A stretch of 51,674 bases of DNA. Origin: Pezizomycotina sp. ARF18 (taxonomy: Eukaryota; Ascomycota). The translations under genes were made by a program, and so were the position numbers. The DNA lies in the NCBI GenBank assembly GCA_002224055.1, contig AZLU01000125.1, positions 1-51,674 on the forward strand, read 5' to 3'. The stretch's first letter is position 1; every line of letters begins with the position of its first letter. The notes below the pieces were generated by a model that was not told where the DNA came from, ran no database searches, and saw only the letters and a program-made list of their open reading frames with translations. Below, in pieces: positions 11,855 through 23,391 of this stretch.

Positions 11855-12663
11855 CTTTGTCTACCCTCCGTTTGCTGTTGGGGATCCTTTGGAGCTTTAC
11901 GGGTTAGCACTCTGTTTTCGTTGCTAAATCTGCAGCTGTGAGTAGAAACTCGGCCGAGTTGAAACGGTGATGTAAGGGGCGGCGTTTGTTCTTTTAAATG
12001 GTCGGGGTGGATGGAGTAAAACATGCCCATAGTAACATAGGGGAAGGATAGGGTACCTTCTTGTCGATACCTTCTTGTGACACCAGCTAAGAAAACATCA
12101 AATTCTCCACTCCCGATAACTCTTCACCAGAATGTTACTCCTCAGAAGCTCGCGTCTCCTCTCCCTGTACACGAAGGAAACTGATAAGGTAAATGCTGAC
12201 AGGCTCTCTCGATGTATATTACTGAAACGTGACTGGAAGATAAGGGAGAGAACAAGTTTATCGTATATTTTTCTTGGAGGAGAAGCCAGAGCAGAATAAT
12301 AATAACGAAGAAGAGAGCTGGTATAGATATGGATAAAGTATGGGTGTATGTGTGCGTGTGTGTCTGCGTGATTTGCTCTCTTTCTTGCTAGTAGTGATTT
12401 ACTTACTATCAGCAGGTTGACGCGAGGCTCCGCCTAAAGAAATTGGGGGAAAGGAAAGATTTCGAATCAGGCTAGGAGGTTTTATTCGGACGAAACCGGG
12501 GTGAGAAGTTTCTTTTTTTTTTTTTTTTTTTTTTTGACCGAGCCTATTTTGCAGCGACAAAATACATACGGAAAAATTTTCCCTTCACGCATTTTCGATA
12601 TCAAGTCTACATTCTTTCTTTTGTTGTTCATAGAATCGAAGGAGCAATTGCTATCGAGAGGCA
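11855..12663. promoter_or_regulatory. Divergent promoter region of VPS9 and NOP4
   Basis: This separates two divergent gene starts. It contains a TG-rich patch near 12340-12370 and a 23-nt T run at 12513-12535, about 130 bp before the NOP4 start and T on the NOP4 sense strand. No other element was recognised. Confidence 0.45.
12513..12535 (+). promoter_or_regulatory. T23 tract upstream of NOP4
   Basis: About 130 bp before the start codon, T on the sense strand, like the tract at ERCC1. Confidence 0.35.
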
Positions 12664-15026
12664 ATGTCGCCTCCTCATAAGAAAGCCAAAGCACGGAGTA
12701 ATAAGGACAATGAAGCTGAGAAGCAAGAAGATACGAGCTTAGCGGTTGTTCCTTCCGCCGGCGCAGATGCTACCGCCGAAGAAGACACTGCAACCAGACG
12801 AACGCTCTTTGTTCGCTCATTGGACTACAAGACAACCTCCGAAGACCTAGCGACGCACTTTTCCTTCGTCGGACCTATCAAACATGCCACGGTCGTAGCA
12901 GAGTCGACGACAAAGGCGTCTCGTGGCTTCGGCTTCGTCACCTTCGTCGATCCCGCCGATGCGCAGTCCGCCATCAAGGAATTCGACGGCAAGCCACTGG
13001 GAGGTAGGAACATCAAGGTCGAAATCGCAGAGGCCAGACACAGGGAAACTCGCACGAAAGGTACCGCCGACGGCGGCGGTTCGAAAGGCGCTGCGTCAGC
13101 TACCGCGCAAGGCAAGGACGCAAAGAGGAGCCCGCGCCTTATTATACGAAACCTGCCGTGGAGTATCAAGAAACCTGGGCAGCTGGAGGTTTACTTCCGC
13201 ATGTACGGGAAGATAAAGAGCGTCATTATACCAAGGAAGAATGGGAAGCAGACGGGACCCATGAGCGGGTTCGCTATCGTTACGATGCGGAGTACCAAGA
13301 ACGCTGAGAAGGCAATGGCTGGCGTCAACGGTACGGAAATTGACGGGAGGACGGTGGCTGTGGATTGGGCTGTGGAAAAGGATGAATGGGTGAAATCTAC
13401 TCAGCAAGACGAGGACGAATCTATGGTGGATGCCGAAGACGCTAATGGCGTTGAGGATGGAGATTCAGCGGCCAAAGGCGAGGATTCGGATGGAGGTGCT
13501 GGTGCAGGCACAGATGATGACGATGACGAGGATGACGAGGATGACGAGGATGACGAGGGTGACGAGGATGAGGACCTCATGGACGAGGATGATGACGAAG
13601 GCGACAAGAGTAGCAAGGCTTCAGCAGCAAATGACTACAACGAGTCTACAGTTTTCATAAGAAATTTGGCATTCACAACCGAGGAAGATGCGCTCTACGA
13701 ACATTTCTCGTCAATGTTCGGCCCGGTTAGATACGCAAGGATAGTTATGGACCACGCCACAGAACGTCCGCGAGGCACCGCGTTCGTTTGCTTTTACAAA
13801 ACTTCGGATTGCGACGAGTGCCTGAAGGCTGCCCCACAGAGCACTATTCAGAAGGAAACTCCCGGTAAAACACATGGCTCCAAGCCGTCCATCTTACAAT
13901 CGGATGACCTAGACCCGACAGGCAAATACACCCTGGACGGCCGCGTACTCAGCCTGACCAGAGCGGTCTCACGAAACGAAGCGGAGAAGCTTACGGAGGC
14001 AAACAGCAAGACGCGCGACAAAGCTCAGCAGGATCGTCGTCACCTATACCTCCTCGCCGAGGGCACAATTCCTACAAACAGTCCAATGTTCGCCACGCTA
14101 TCGAAAAAAGAAGCCGCACTCCGCGAAGCCTCGCTCAAGCAGAGGAAGACTTTCTTGGAAAAGAACCCTTCACTTCATCTTTCTTTAACTAGGCTGTCCG
14201 TAAGAAACGTACCGAGGAACGTCACGGAAAAGCAGCTCAAGTTCCTTGCGAGGAAGGCCGTGGTTGAGTTTGCTTCTGAAGTGAAAAAGGGTGTAAGAAA
14301 ACCGCTTAGCAAAGAAGAGCTGGCACGCGGCGGTCCCGAGATGAAAGAGGAAGAAAAGAGGAGGAAAGTGCAGGGGAAAGGTATTGTCAAGCAGGCTAAA
14401 CTGGTAAGGGAGGATAAGGGAGCAGGGCGTAGCAAGGGATACGGCTTCATCGAATATGCTCACATCGTTGTGCTCTAATGGGCTTACGTTGGTTGAACGC
14501 TCGGGAGGTTGCAAACGTCAAAGAGGATGGCAATGGCGAAAAGCAGCAGCAGCAGAAGGAAAGCGAAAACAAAGGAAAGAATAATAAGAAGAAAGACAAC
14601 AACGATAAGTCTGAAGGATCTTCATCGGGCGCCGACTCGTTTCCCGAGGATCGAAAGAAACGCCTGATCGTTGAGTTTGCCTTAGAGAACATACAGGTTG
14701 TGAATCGACGAAGGGACAAAGAAAACAAGGCGCGCGAAAGAGCAAGAGGTGCAGCGGACGGTGATGGTGAGAACCAGGATTCTTCTGACAAAAGGAACAA
14801 GCTAGACCGCAAAGGAAAAGGCAACCGGAAAAATAAAGTTTCTTCATCGAGTACCGAGTCTTCAGCAGCTGCAAAGAAACGAAAAAGAGAAGCTAGTGAT
14901 GCTGGAGACGACGGCGCTGATCACGAGACGCAGTCTAGTGCAGATTCCAAATCAGACAAGGCCGCAAAGGCTGCCCGGATTATCGCCAGGAAACGACAGC
15001 TCCGCAGAGCTAAACGCAGGGGGTAG
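12664..15026 (+). CDS. NOP4: Nop4/RBM28-type nucleolar RNA-binding protein (four RRMs)
   Basis: This is a ribosome-biogenesis factor needed for 60S precursor rRNA processing in the nucleolus. It is intronless, about 787 codons. RRM1 (residues about 46-123) has RTLFVRSLDY and RGFGFVTF. RRM2 (about 157-237) has RLIIRNLPW and SGFAIVTM. A very acidic Asp/Glu stretch spans residues about 283-314. RRM3 (about 328-430) has TVFIRNLAF and RGTAFVCF. RRM4 starts at about 509 (RLSVRNVPRNVTEKQLKFL) and has KGYGFIEY. A Lys-rich insertion and basic tail follow, as in yeast Nop4. One frame break lies at about 14460, inside RRM4: the reading stops at 14478, while one extra base gives YASHRCALMGLRWLNAREV, the expected continuation. 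Because this gene is essential in yeast, the break is best read as an assembly error. The final stop is at 15024-15026. Confidence 0.94.
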
Positions 15027-16843
15027 TCGGCAGGAAAAGAAAAAAAAAAAGAAAAGGTCTGCTTCATCGCATCGTGTATATCAAAGCATCTATAGCATAT
15101 ATGTATTATAGTAACCCTGCGTAAGGATGATAATCAAAATTAAAGACAAGAGAGGCGAAAGTCTTGCAGCAGCCACCTTTCCTCTTCCAATATCGATTAT
15201 GCCATTACCCTACTCTGCATCGTCTCCTCTTAATCTAACCCGCAGACCAAGTAGAGGGAAAGGATAGGCCCGGGTCTTGGAGAATATACCACATGTTACC
15301 AGAAGGTAAACCCCGGCTCGGGCAGCGTTAATTCTGCAGCTTTTGCAGTGGTTGACCAATTGTCGGATTTACTAGCAATTGCATCTCCGTATCGCCAGAA
15401 AAGGCCAACACCGTAGCACTATATGTATATGCGGTTGGGATGTCAACTTCGACCTGCAAGGCAGGAGGTGATCGTGCTGCAACCCGGTGACCTGGTTGGC
15501 GCTCACTGGTATACCTAAGTTTTTTCTTTTTCCTTTCCTTTTTATTATAATTATTCCTTGAAACAAGTGGCTTTCGAAGTCTCTAGTTCCATGGACATCA
15601 ACGCCAATCAAACTGATGATGATTATTCACAAGAACAAGATCCCCGAGTAAAGTATTATAAGCAAGACAACGAAAATGAAGGAATGGAAAGCCTCTGAGT
15701 AGCAGCAAGGTTTAAGCCGGTTTCCTCCAATATTTCTCCAACAGATCAAGCGAATACTGCATGCTAGTCCTGCCGTTTAACCTGTTCCCAAAGTTTCGGA
15801 TAACATGGCTCGCTCGCTCGCTAGCTAACTAGCATTTCTCGCGTAAAAAGATATTAAAAAAGGATAACATTTTATAACTCCCTGCATTGCGCTTTAGATA
15901 TTAGGGAGCGAGCGGGGAGCTACATTATACGATAAAATATGATAAGATAGATACCCGCTAAACCCCACCATTCCAGTGAACTCAACACGTGGATCGCAAG
16001 GAGAATTTACATATCAGACATATATTCTTCGGAAAAAATTGGGACCAAGGATCCTTACTTTGACCTAGTGTATATATATCTATTTTTTCGTCTTTTCAAA
16101 ATTTTAGTTAGATATTACCAAAAGTACAACAAGGGTAACGGAGGGGACAGGATAGTTTCGCCTCTTTTGTTTCTTTTTTGAGTGTGTTTTTTTTTTTTTT
16201 TTTTTTTCATGCAAGAGTCCCCCACCTGCCTGGGTTATTATTCCAGGCTCCTCACCTCATGATGTATCTATCCCTTGCTACATCCCTTGGCAAGGCAATC
16301 TGCGGCTAATGGGGTGGACCGGTTCCGAAAAATAAATTTTTTATTTTTTTTTGTGACCGCGCAATTGGAGAAATAAAGAGGAAAAAAGAACCCCAAAAGC
16401 CTGAACTAAATAACGACATTTGATAATAATATACTCCTCGATCGTTCGTATTCGGCAATGACCAACGTCGAACAGATCGATTTTGGACTATTGTTCTCTA
16501 TTTGAGGTAGAGAATATACTGGCATTGTTGTATCCCTGTTTGATCATAGTGCACTATATTTGCGGTGATATAGCATTAGCAACAATAGCTTGATTGTTGC
16601 ATTATTATGAAGTTCTATTGTGAGTGTTAGGACGCTTTCTTATTCGTGCGCTCCGGGCAGAACTTGGCCGTTTCGGTGCTAAACCCTAGAACAAAATGGA
16701 AGAGAAAAAAGGCAGTATCATTTCAAAGCTCTACCGTGCATCTTCGTTTTACTCTACCTTTGATTCCCTCCTTTCCTTTGAAATAGAGCTCCCATTACGT
16801 ACCTCTCCGGATCCCTTGTGTTGACTTTGTAACATTTGTATTT
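15027..16843. other. Long intergenic region
   Basis: 1.8 kb with no supported gene. It contains T runs (16187-16207), a GCTCGCTCGCTCGCTAGCTAACTAGC-type simple-sequence patch near 15808-15834, and AT-rich sequence. An 80-codon minus-strand frame at 15372-15611 shows no family resemblance. Nothing else was recognised. Confidence 0.5.
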
Positions 16844-17477
16844 CTATTTATTTATTTTATATTTTATTTTCCATCTCCTTTCGTCCCCTGGCGTCGGGAG
16901 CTGAAAACCGTACTTAGTGGCGCTGAGCTGCGTGGTCTTTCGTGCCTCCGCGGTCAAGACCGGTCTGAACATTTCGGCTTCCCTAGCATCAGCATTCCGG
17001 TCTAGTCCCAGCGTCGACGGATCTTTGTTGGCCGCGAACATCTTAACAAACGGAATCGTGGCATCTCTACTGTCTGGTTTAGATCCCGTAATTGGCTGAT
17101 TTCATGTTGAGGATGCGCAGGTGTTTAGTGATGCCCATTCCTCCCTTTCATTCACAATAAGCAAAAAAAAAAAAAAAAAGGAAAAAAAGAAAAAGAAAAA
17201 GAAAACGGAGGCATTGTGGCATTGTAAAAATGCAGAATTTGGATGCAAAGATGCAGGTATACCAACAATAGGAAATGAGGTTCGTACGCATACATCACGC
17301 ATGTATCATTTGCATGTCTTGAGGAGAACAAGAGTGAAAGCCTCTAGGAATTGTTTCTCCATTTCCCCTTCAAAATAAGTCACTCACCGGAGACAAAAGA
17401 ATGGTACAAAAATAGGACGAAAATGTCATCCCAGCACCCACTTGAAGTGTGCCTTTTGCAACAGTTGTGAACACCAT
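16844..17477 (-). CDS. Small two-exon hypothetical protein with N-terminal membrane segment
   Basis: Exon 1 (17477-17388) reads MVFTTVAKGTLQVGAGMTFS and continues through a hydrophobic run ending in SP. The donor is GTGAGT at 17387. The acceptor AAATCAG is preceded by a CTCAAC branch-like site, and exon 2 starts at 17095 with PITGSKPDSRDATIPFVKMF. Both exons join in phase 0 with no repair, giving about 113 residues ending in a Lys-rich tail. The intron of about 290 nt holds an A/T-rich tract (17163-17204). The first 30 residues could be a membrane anchor or mitochondrial targeting segment. No family is recognised. Support rests on the clean splice signals and on the non-random composition of exon 2. 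Confidence 0.45.
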
Positions 17478-17938
17478 TGAAGAAAGGTGGCTGGCTATTG
17501 ACCTTTTTTCTTTCTTAATGTTATAGAAAACAATGCGTGCGACCCCGCGCCATTGTGACTTCTTTCTCCCCCTCTACCCTTTGTTTCTACTATGTCAGAA
17601 AGAAGAAAAAGAAAAGAGAACATTTTGTAGGAGTAGTACACCAAGGTGCGCGGTGGTTAGATGTGAACATAAAAGCCTGGTGGTTTCCCTCCACCATGAG
17701 AAATTCTTATCAGTCTTTGATAAAGATTTGAAAAAACTTATTTTTCGTTTATCGGGAAGCGAGGAGCAGCGACCGTCTTTCATACTAAGAATCTCCATTC
17801 CAGGTCATATCTCCACGAATACCTTCAACGCAGGACAGTCAACGCTTACCTCGTGAAGTTTTTCCTGAGGATCCCCTCATATTCGTCCCATCAACCCATT
17901 CCTCTCGTCGCCATATTAACCGTCTTTGATAAACTAAA
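17478..17938. promoter_or_regulatory. Divergent intergenic region
   Basis: This lies between the starts of two divergent hypothetical genes. An open plus-strand frame at 17533-17856 looks like chance. It presumably holds both promoters; no specific element was recognised. Confidence 0.4.
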
Positions 17939-18787
17939 ATGTCTGCTGCCCCTGTAATTCAAGGACCGATTGCGGTACCCTTAGCACCATTGCCAGAGCA
18001 AATCGCCGTTCCACATATAATAGAGGAGCATGCTGGTTCATTTCCTCTTCCACCACCATACACCGGTCCTCAACCACCAGCAACTCCCACATCCCCAAAC
18101 GTTACTCCGGCGGGCCCCGACAGCATAAACGTTAACATGTCGCAACCGGTATCAATATCAGGAGCAGCAACGAGATCAATATCACCGTGCCCATGGAGAC
18201 GTTACTGGCGAACATCCTTGGAAGCGTTACCAATTCTATGGCGATTCGATGCATTCTCGACAACAGAACTCCAGGTCGGTCGGCTGCGGCGGAATCCAGA
18301 TGACGGTCCATTGCCCATCAGCATTAATGGTGACGGCAACATAGTATCCCTCGAAAGCAATGCACCCAATGTCGTCTACCTCCCGGTACCGGTTCCTTCT
18401 AACAGGGTGATGGCGGCAGCACCGAGCCTTCATCAACAGGCACTTCGCTTCCAGCAAGCGTATAATCCCGCCCAACACCAAAGAGAGCAGCAGCAGCAGC
18501 AGCAGCAACGGCGGAATTCGACACCATTACCGAATGCCCTGCCAAACCATAATCCAGCAGCTGCCTATCCACTTGCAGGAGTAACAACTCCGATTGATGG
18601 TCGGAAGCGGAAGGCTGACGATGCTGTTGTTGACAGGGCGTTTCTGCCAAAGCTAAAGAAAATCCAAATACAAAAACCAGAGCCTGCCAGGGAACCCACT
18701 GTAAATTTGGGAAATGAAGTTGTGGAAGTTACACTGGAACCTAAAGCTGAAAATGGCGGAGATGAAGATGATGAAGTATTAAATTAG
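17939..18787 (+). CDS. Hypothetical Pro/Gln-rich nuclear-type protein
   Basis: An open frame of 282 residues starts MSAAPVIQGPIAVPLAPLPE. The first 70 residues are Pro-rich. A glutamine run sits at about residues 182-190 (REQQQQQQQRR). A basic GRKRKADD motif near residue 222 could be a nuclear localisation signal, followed by PKLKKIQIQKPEP and an acidic end GGDEDDEVLN. Between about 18150 and 18290 another frame reads more naturally (ITVPMETLLANILGSVTNSM, then AIRCILDN). The true product may therefore need two frame changes there, as in neighbouring genes. It could be a transcription or chromatin regulator, but no domain is recognised. It lies about 1.1 kb before SNF5 on the same strand. Confidence 0.55.
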   Translation: MSAAPVIQGPIAVPLAPLPEQIAVPHIIEEHAGSFPLPPPYTGPQPPATPTSPNVTPAGPDSINVNMSQPVSISGAATRSISPCPWRRYWRTSLEALPILWRFDAFSTTELQVGRLRRNPDDGPLPISINGDGNIVSLESNAPNVVYLPVPVPSNRVMAAAPSLHQQALRFQQAYNPAQHQREQQQQQQQRRNSTPLPNALPNHNPAAAYPLAGVTTPIDGRKRKADDAVVDRAFLPKLKKIQIQKPEPAREPTVNLGNEVVEVTLEPKAENGGDEDDEVLN

Positions 18788-19878
18788 CTCCTGTATAAGA
18801 AGTCATTATAAAAACTTGTGCTTTTCATTTCCGCTCACACATGTATTCCCTTCTCATGCTCACGCTTTATCACCATTTATTGCTCTTCGTTTCTCATCAC
18901 ACTTTGTCTTCCTTCATGATAACGGTGGTCTTTCTTCATGCTTTGGGTGTTTTTTCAATGTTAAGGGTCTTTCTTTGAAATCCTGGATGCTCGTGGAGTT
19001 TGCGGAGTTCAAAATATTATTTTGGGGTATTATCATCTGTTCGATCATGTTTCTTGCAGTGCTTTTTTTTTTTTTTTTGTTTGTTTGTTTGTTTTCCCCT
19101 CTTGTAGGCGTCAGAAATCTGTGCTCATTAAGGTGGATATCGTTATCTCACGGTGGGTGTCGGTTGTTCATGCAATGTTCTCTAAGGTATCCAAAAGGAA
19201 GATGAAGGGAATTCCAGATGAATTTAACCTGAGCGAAATGTACTAAGTATATATGCTATTAGCACATCTAATCCTTATTTTTAAAATAAATACCAAATAT
19301 ATCGATACTGTAGCAAAACTGATAACGAACGAATGAAGTTGATATGCCAAATTGATGAAAGAAGCTTAGAATGAATTAGATTAAATAGGTCATGATCTAG
19401 TCTGGAGCCCTCGAGGTGAAGGAGCGTTCAATAAACCGTTTAAAAAGCACGGTTACACAAAAAGAATTAGATCTTGGCGGATGAGATAAGATAAGATTGG
19501 ATCCTGAGAGCAATTCAGTTGCTAAGACAGTTTACGCTTTTTCTTTGTGTGCGAGAATGTGCCCCTTTCCTTCCCAAGCAAAAAAAAAAAAACAAAAAAA
19601 AAAACTCTTTTAAGCTTTCTTTTTCTTTTTCTTTTTTCTTTAATTATCGTTCCACAGCAGATTTTACTCTTCCTCCTCCTCTACGCCTTGAAGAATCACG
19701 GAACCCAGTAATAGTAACAACCGAATCTGCAGATTGAGATCATATTTCACATCTACTTTCCTTCAGTCGAAATTGTCCTGGGAAAACAAATCGGAAGCAC
19801 TTTCATGCGAAGCCAGAGAATATAGAACCCTTTTTTTTTTTTTTTTTTTTTTTTTTTGATAACAAAACACGTTCCAGG
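18788..19878. other. Intergenic region with T tract next to SNF5 start
   Basis: No supported gene. T-rich and pyrimidine-rich frames at 18816-19246 look like chance coding. A 27-nt T run at 19831-19857 ends 21 nt before the SNF5 ATG. Confidence 0.5.
19831..19857 (+). promoter_or_regulatory. T27 tract directly upstream of SNF5
   Basis: It ends 21 nt before the ATG, so it would lie in the 5' leader or at the transcription start. It might instead be the pyrimidine tract of a leader intron ending at the CCAG just before the ATG. Confidence 0.35.
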
Positions 19879-21499
19879 ATGCCGGCGACACCGTCATACA
19901 TGTTCGGACGAACGTCCTCGTTCTCAGCAGCACCCAATGGCCCTTCAACGCCTGTCAGCCAGCTGCGCCTAGCGCACCAGCTCCAAATTCCACAACTGCG
20001 ACAAACTATCTCGGTCCGCAGGCTCTAAGCACGAATTATGCAGCGCGTCTCAAATCGTTCAACACCGCCCCCTGCAACCGACACCACAGCAAGGGTTCAG
20101 CACGTTACCGCCCAGGTCAGCAAAGCGCGGTCAAGCCGTCATAAATTATGCCGAAGACGATGACGATGATTTCGAAGACAGGTCAGACGTGCGATTAGGC
20201 AGGGGGGGAACGATCTTGGAGAGGATGCGGAGTCGCGGCCCGTGGAATATAAAGGAAAGCTCGCGCAGGCCACACGGCCCTCGTTTTTTAGGTACGTAAG
20301 ATAATTGAGGGGTTTGAGTTGAGTTATTCAATTTATCTGTTTCTATTTTTCCTTTTATTTTCTCCCACTAAAGGTGTCCCGTAGAACCGATGAACAACAG
20401 TATGAAGCCTCCCTATTGCCGTGTACCTTAGTTCCAATCCGCCTTGATCTCGACCTGAACACACAAACACGGCTCAAGGACTCTTTCCTATGGAACTTAA
20501 CGAGTCACTCATCACCCCCGATCAATTCGCGCAAACCCTGTGCGCTGACCTCGACCTCCCATCAACATGTACGCTTCGACGATCGCATCGACGATAAGAG
20601 CTCAGCTAGAAGAGAACGCGACGATCGCGACGATAACCTTGCCCGATAGCATTGGCGGCGATGACGCGGAACCGTCGTACCGCGTCGTAGTGAAGCTTTC
20701 CTTTATGTCAACAGGTATCTGTACGAGGACAAATTCGAATGGGACTTGCTTAACAAGAACTTAACGCCGGAACATTTTGCGAAGATTTGTTGTCGCGACA
20801 TGGGCTTGCATGGAGAATTCTACCGCTTATAACGAATGCCATATACGAGCAGGTCCTGAAACTCAAGAAGGAATGCTGGAGACTGGGAATATCCACCTTA
20901 TAAGCGGTGAAAGCCTGGACAACGACGCTGCGCTAGGGTCCGACGTTCGGCGCTGGATGGAGGCACGACTCGGACGGGCTTGGGTTCGAATGGGGTCCAA
21001 CGTTGAGAAACTCAGCCAGGAGGAAATCGAGAAGCGCGAAGGTGATAGGGAGAGGCAGATTCGCCGTGCGAGAAGAGAAACGTCGAGGTTTACTACGGTT
21101 CTAATCTCAGTGCGAATTATCTATTCATGGACCTCAAGACTCCTGGGACGCCGGTAGTTCGTCGATGGGTGGCGGAGATGAAGCGCTCGGCCGCGGTGAG
21201 AGAAACAAAAGGAAGCGAACGATCAGGATCGCCGGCATCGATGAGCCGAAGCATCACGGGGCGCTCGCCAGCTCCGCGTTGGGACCCATCGGTGCCATTC
21301 AACTCAGCGAGTACGAGCGGAGCAGTTGGAAGTGCAGCCATTGTAAGCTACCGGGAACTGGTACTTGGGCGGTTAGGGATGGTCCCGATGGGCAGAGGAG
21401 CTTTGCAATATCTGCGGTGCCGTTTGGAAGGATGAGGCGCAACTTCCAAGCTGGCGGCTTGACATGTACAAGTATGACTATTGGCCACAAAACCGGTGA
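19879..21499 (+). CDS. SNF5: SNF5/SMARCB1-type chromatin-remodelling subunit with GATA-type zinc finger
   Basis: This is a core subunit of the SWI/SNF (or RSC) nucleosome remodeller. It starts MPATPSYMFGRTSSFSAAPN at 19879, continues through a low-complexity N-terminus and an acidic block (NYAEDDDDDFEDRSDVRLGR). An intron at about 20292-20373 has a GTACGT donor and TAAAG acceptor. The SNF5 domain follows: TLVPIRLDLDLNTQTRLKD, SFLWNLNESLITPDQFAQTL, YASTIASTIRAQLEEN, then the second repeat DKFEWDLLNKNLTPEHFAKI and LITNAIYEQVLKLKKECWR. The C-terminus has CSHCKLPGTGTWAVRDGPDG, then LCNICGAVW and LPSWRLDMYKYDY, a C-x2-C-x20-C-x2-C GATA-type finger. Frame breaks occur at about 19960-20110, 20530, 20560, 20700, 20825, 21110 and 21402; each is restorable by a base or so. 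It could be the Sfh1 paralogue; the finger does not settle which. Confidence 0.92.
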
Positions 21500-21878
21500 T
21501 AAGCTGTTCTTTTGTGAACCGTATACTTATAAAACGCCGAATCTCACAATAAAATATAATATCAAAATTTTAACCTTCATCCTAGCAAGATATCCTCTTT
21601 TATTTTTTATTTTATTTTTGTTCCTTCTTGTCCCTTTTCTCCCTTTCATGTCCGTATCTCCGTTTTTACTACTTCTGGTTCTTAGTTAAGTGGCGTTATT
21701 AAAACCTTACTATTACTTCTTTCTACTGGACAATTATTCAATTTTTGCAGAGCTTTAATCATGTATATTGCTGTCTTGACCTATCCCGGACGTGATGTCT
21801 TTCTTCTCCGATATACATTATTCTTACTCCAATAATGTAGAGTAGTAAGTAGCCATGTGGTGCTGTTCTAGAGAAAAT

Positions 21879-21909
<31 letters not shown>

Positions 21910-22270
21910 GTGCATATTATTGTTGTTCTTTATATTGTTCGATACGCGAAGTAAAAAATAGCGTAACGGAGTTTTAATGGTTCGGATACCGAAAAAGTGA
22001 TTTCCAAGCAAAGGCCCCAAGAAATATTGCAGAAAGCCTACTTTAGAAAACTTCCAAGCGGGAAGGGTTAAAAAAAAAAATTTGGACTAAAGAAAAAAAC
22101 GAACTCCTTCTCTTCTCATACGCCACTTTCCAATTCACCACTCATCGTCAACCTAACGTTCGTCCAAAATTGCGGAAAACGGAGCCTCTCAAACAGGACG
22201 CGTTTAGTGGGAGCTACGAATTACCAAGAAGGAGAGGCACTAGTTTTTTTCCCACAAGAAATCCGCAACG
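21500..22270. other. Intergenic region
   Basis: This holds the 3' side of SNF5 and the promoter of the glutaredoxin gene. It contains a 25-nt A run at 21885-21909 and an A run near 22071-22080. No gene or RNA was recognised. Confidence 0.55.
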
Positions 22271-23391
22271 ATGGCATCCGGCAGGCGTCTCAAGTTGCTG
22301 GTCGTTGCGACTTTCGTTATACTCGTCCTCATGCTGTTCTACTCGGTAAATCCACCTTTCTGTCCTTTCTACCTTTCATGATTCTGTTTTGAACGTTCAA
22401 CACTGTTTTCGAGAGCACCACCGTAGCTGGAATAAGGGAATAAAAATATGTGTACTAACTTTTTTTTTTTTTTTTTTATAACCAATCAGAGGGACACATA
22501 CCGTAGCCGCGGCGCCGAACTAGACCGATTCAACGCCGAACGCAAAGCAGCCAAAGCAGCAGCCAAGGGAGCGCGGGCACCGGCGACGACGACCTCGAGA
22601 ACGCAAAGATGCAGCAGAGGCTGAAGGATGCGGAGGCGGCAGCGAAGAAGAAGGCCAACGAAAAGGCACCGAATCCTCCCGCCGGCGCCGAGCTACCGCC
22701 GAAGAAGAAGGCGGACGACAGCGGTAGCAAATCCGACGAAGACGCGACTCCCGAGGAGAAGAAGGTTCTGGACGAGATGGACGAGATACTGAAGCGCTCA
22801 CCAAGTAAGAGAATCTGTCTCATGTATTATCTTACGTTGTATTACAGCTCTTTTTGCTATGCCGTTTTTCAACACTTCTTTTTATATAAGAGGTGTCTCA
22901 GAAAGGTACCGAAGTAGACTAACACAGACCCTCACTCATAAACAGTCATCATCTTCTCGAGACCTACTGCCCATTCTCCAAGAGGGCAAAGAAGCTTCTA
23001 TTAGAAGAATATAAAATAGTCCCACCTCCATTCGTAAGTCCAAGACAAAAGTCCTCGAACCATTCTTATGTCAGATAAGCTTATTATTTTAATTTTATTA
23101 TTGCTTTTCTATATTCTAACGTGAAATACCAAATTCAGGTCGTCGAGCTCGACATCCGTGACGACACCTCAACGTTCCAAAGACGTCCTCCTGAAGAGGA
23201 CCGGAAGGAGAACCGTGCCAAACATCCTCATCCAGGTACCAGCATCGGAGGAGCGGACGACGTGGGTGAATTGGAGCAGGAAGGTAAACTAGTCAGCAAG
23301 ATCAAGTCGCTCGGAGGTGGGAGGATCATGAGTATGGATAGAGTTAGTGCAGCTGCAAAGCTACAAAAAAATAAAAAAAATAAAATAAAAA
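22271..23391 (+). CDS. Membrane-anchored monothiol glutaredoxin (Grx6/Grx7-like)
   Basis: This is a thiol oxidoreductase of the early secretory pathway. Exon 1 (22271-22345) encodes a short type II anchor starting MASGRRLKLLVVATFVILVL. The intron (22346-22489) includes a T17 run. Exon 2 (22490-22804) encodes a charged linker (DLENAKMQQRLKDAEAAAKK, then EEKKVLDEMDEILKRSP). Exon 3 (22946-23033) carries the active site SKTYCPFSKRAKKLLLEEY, with a single catalytic Cys as CPFS. Exon 4 (from 23139) has VVELDIRDD, the cis-Pro motif RTVPNILI, and SIGGADDVGELEQEGKL for glutathione binding. Frame breaks lie at about 22580, 22960 (one A missing before the active site), 23181 and 23236. The 3' end is uncertain: after IKSLGGGRIM the frame runs into a Lys-rich low-complexity tail, and a stop within 23330-23400 is likely. 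Confidence 0.87.

Noticed and set aside
13401-13616. Minus-strand Ser-rich frame inside NOP4
   Set aside because: It is the antisense of the Asp/Glu-rich acidic stretch of the RNA-binding protein.
17102-17302. Poly-Phe minus frame
   Set aside because: It lies in the A/T-rich intron of the small two-exon gene.
18816-19246. Phe-rich plus frames after the Q-rich gene
   Set aside because: Pyrimidine-rich 3' flank; no family and the composition follows the base composition.
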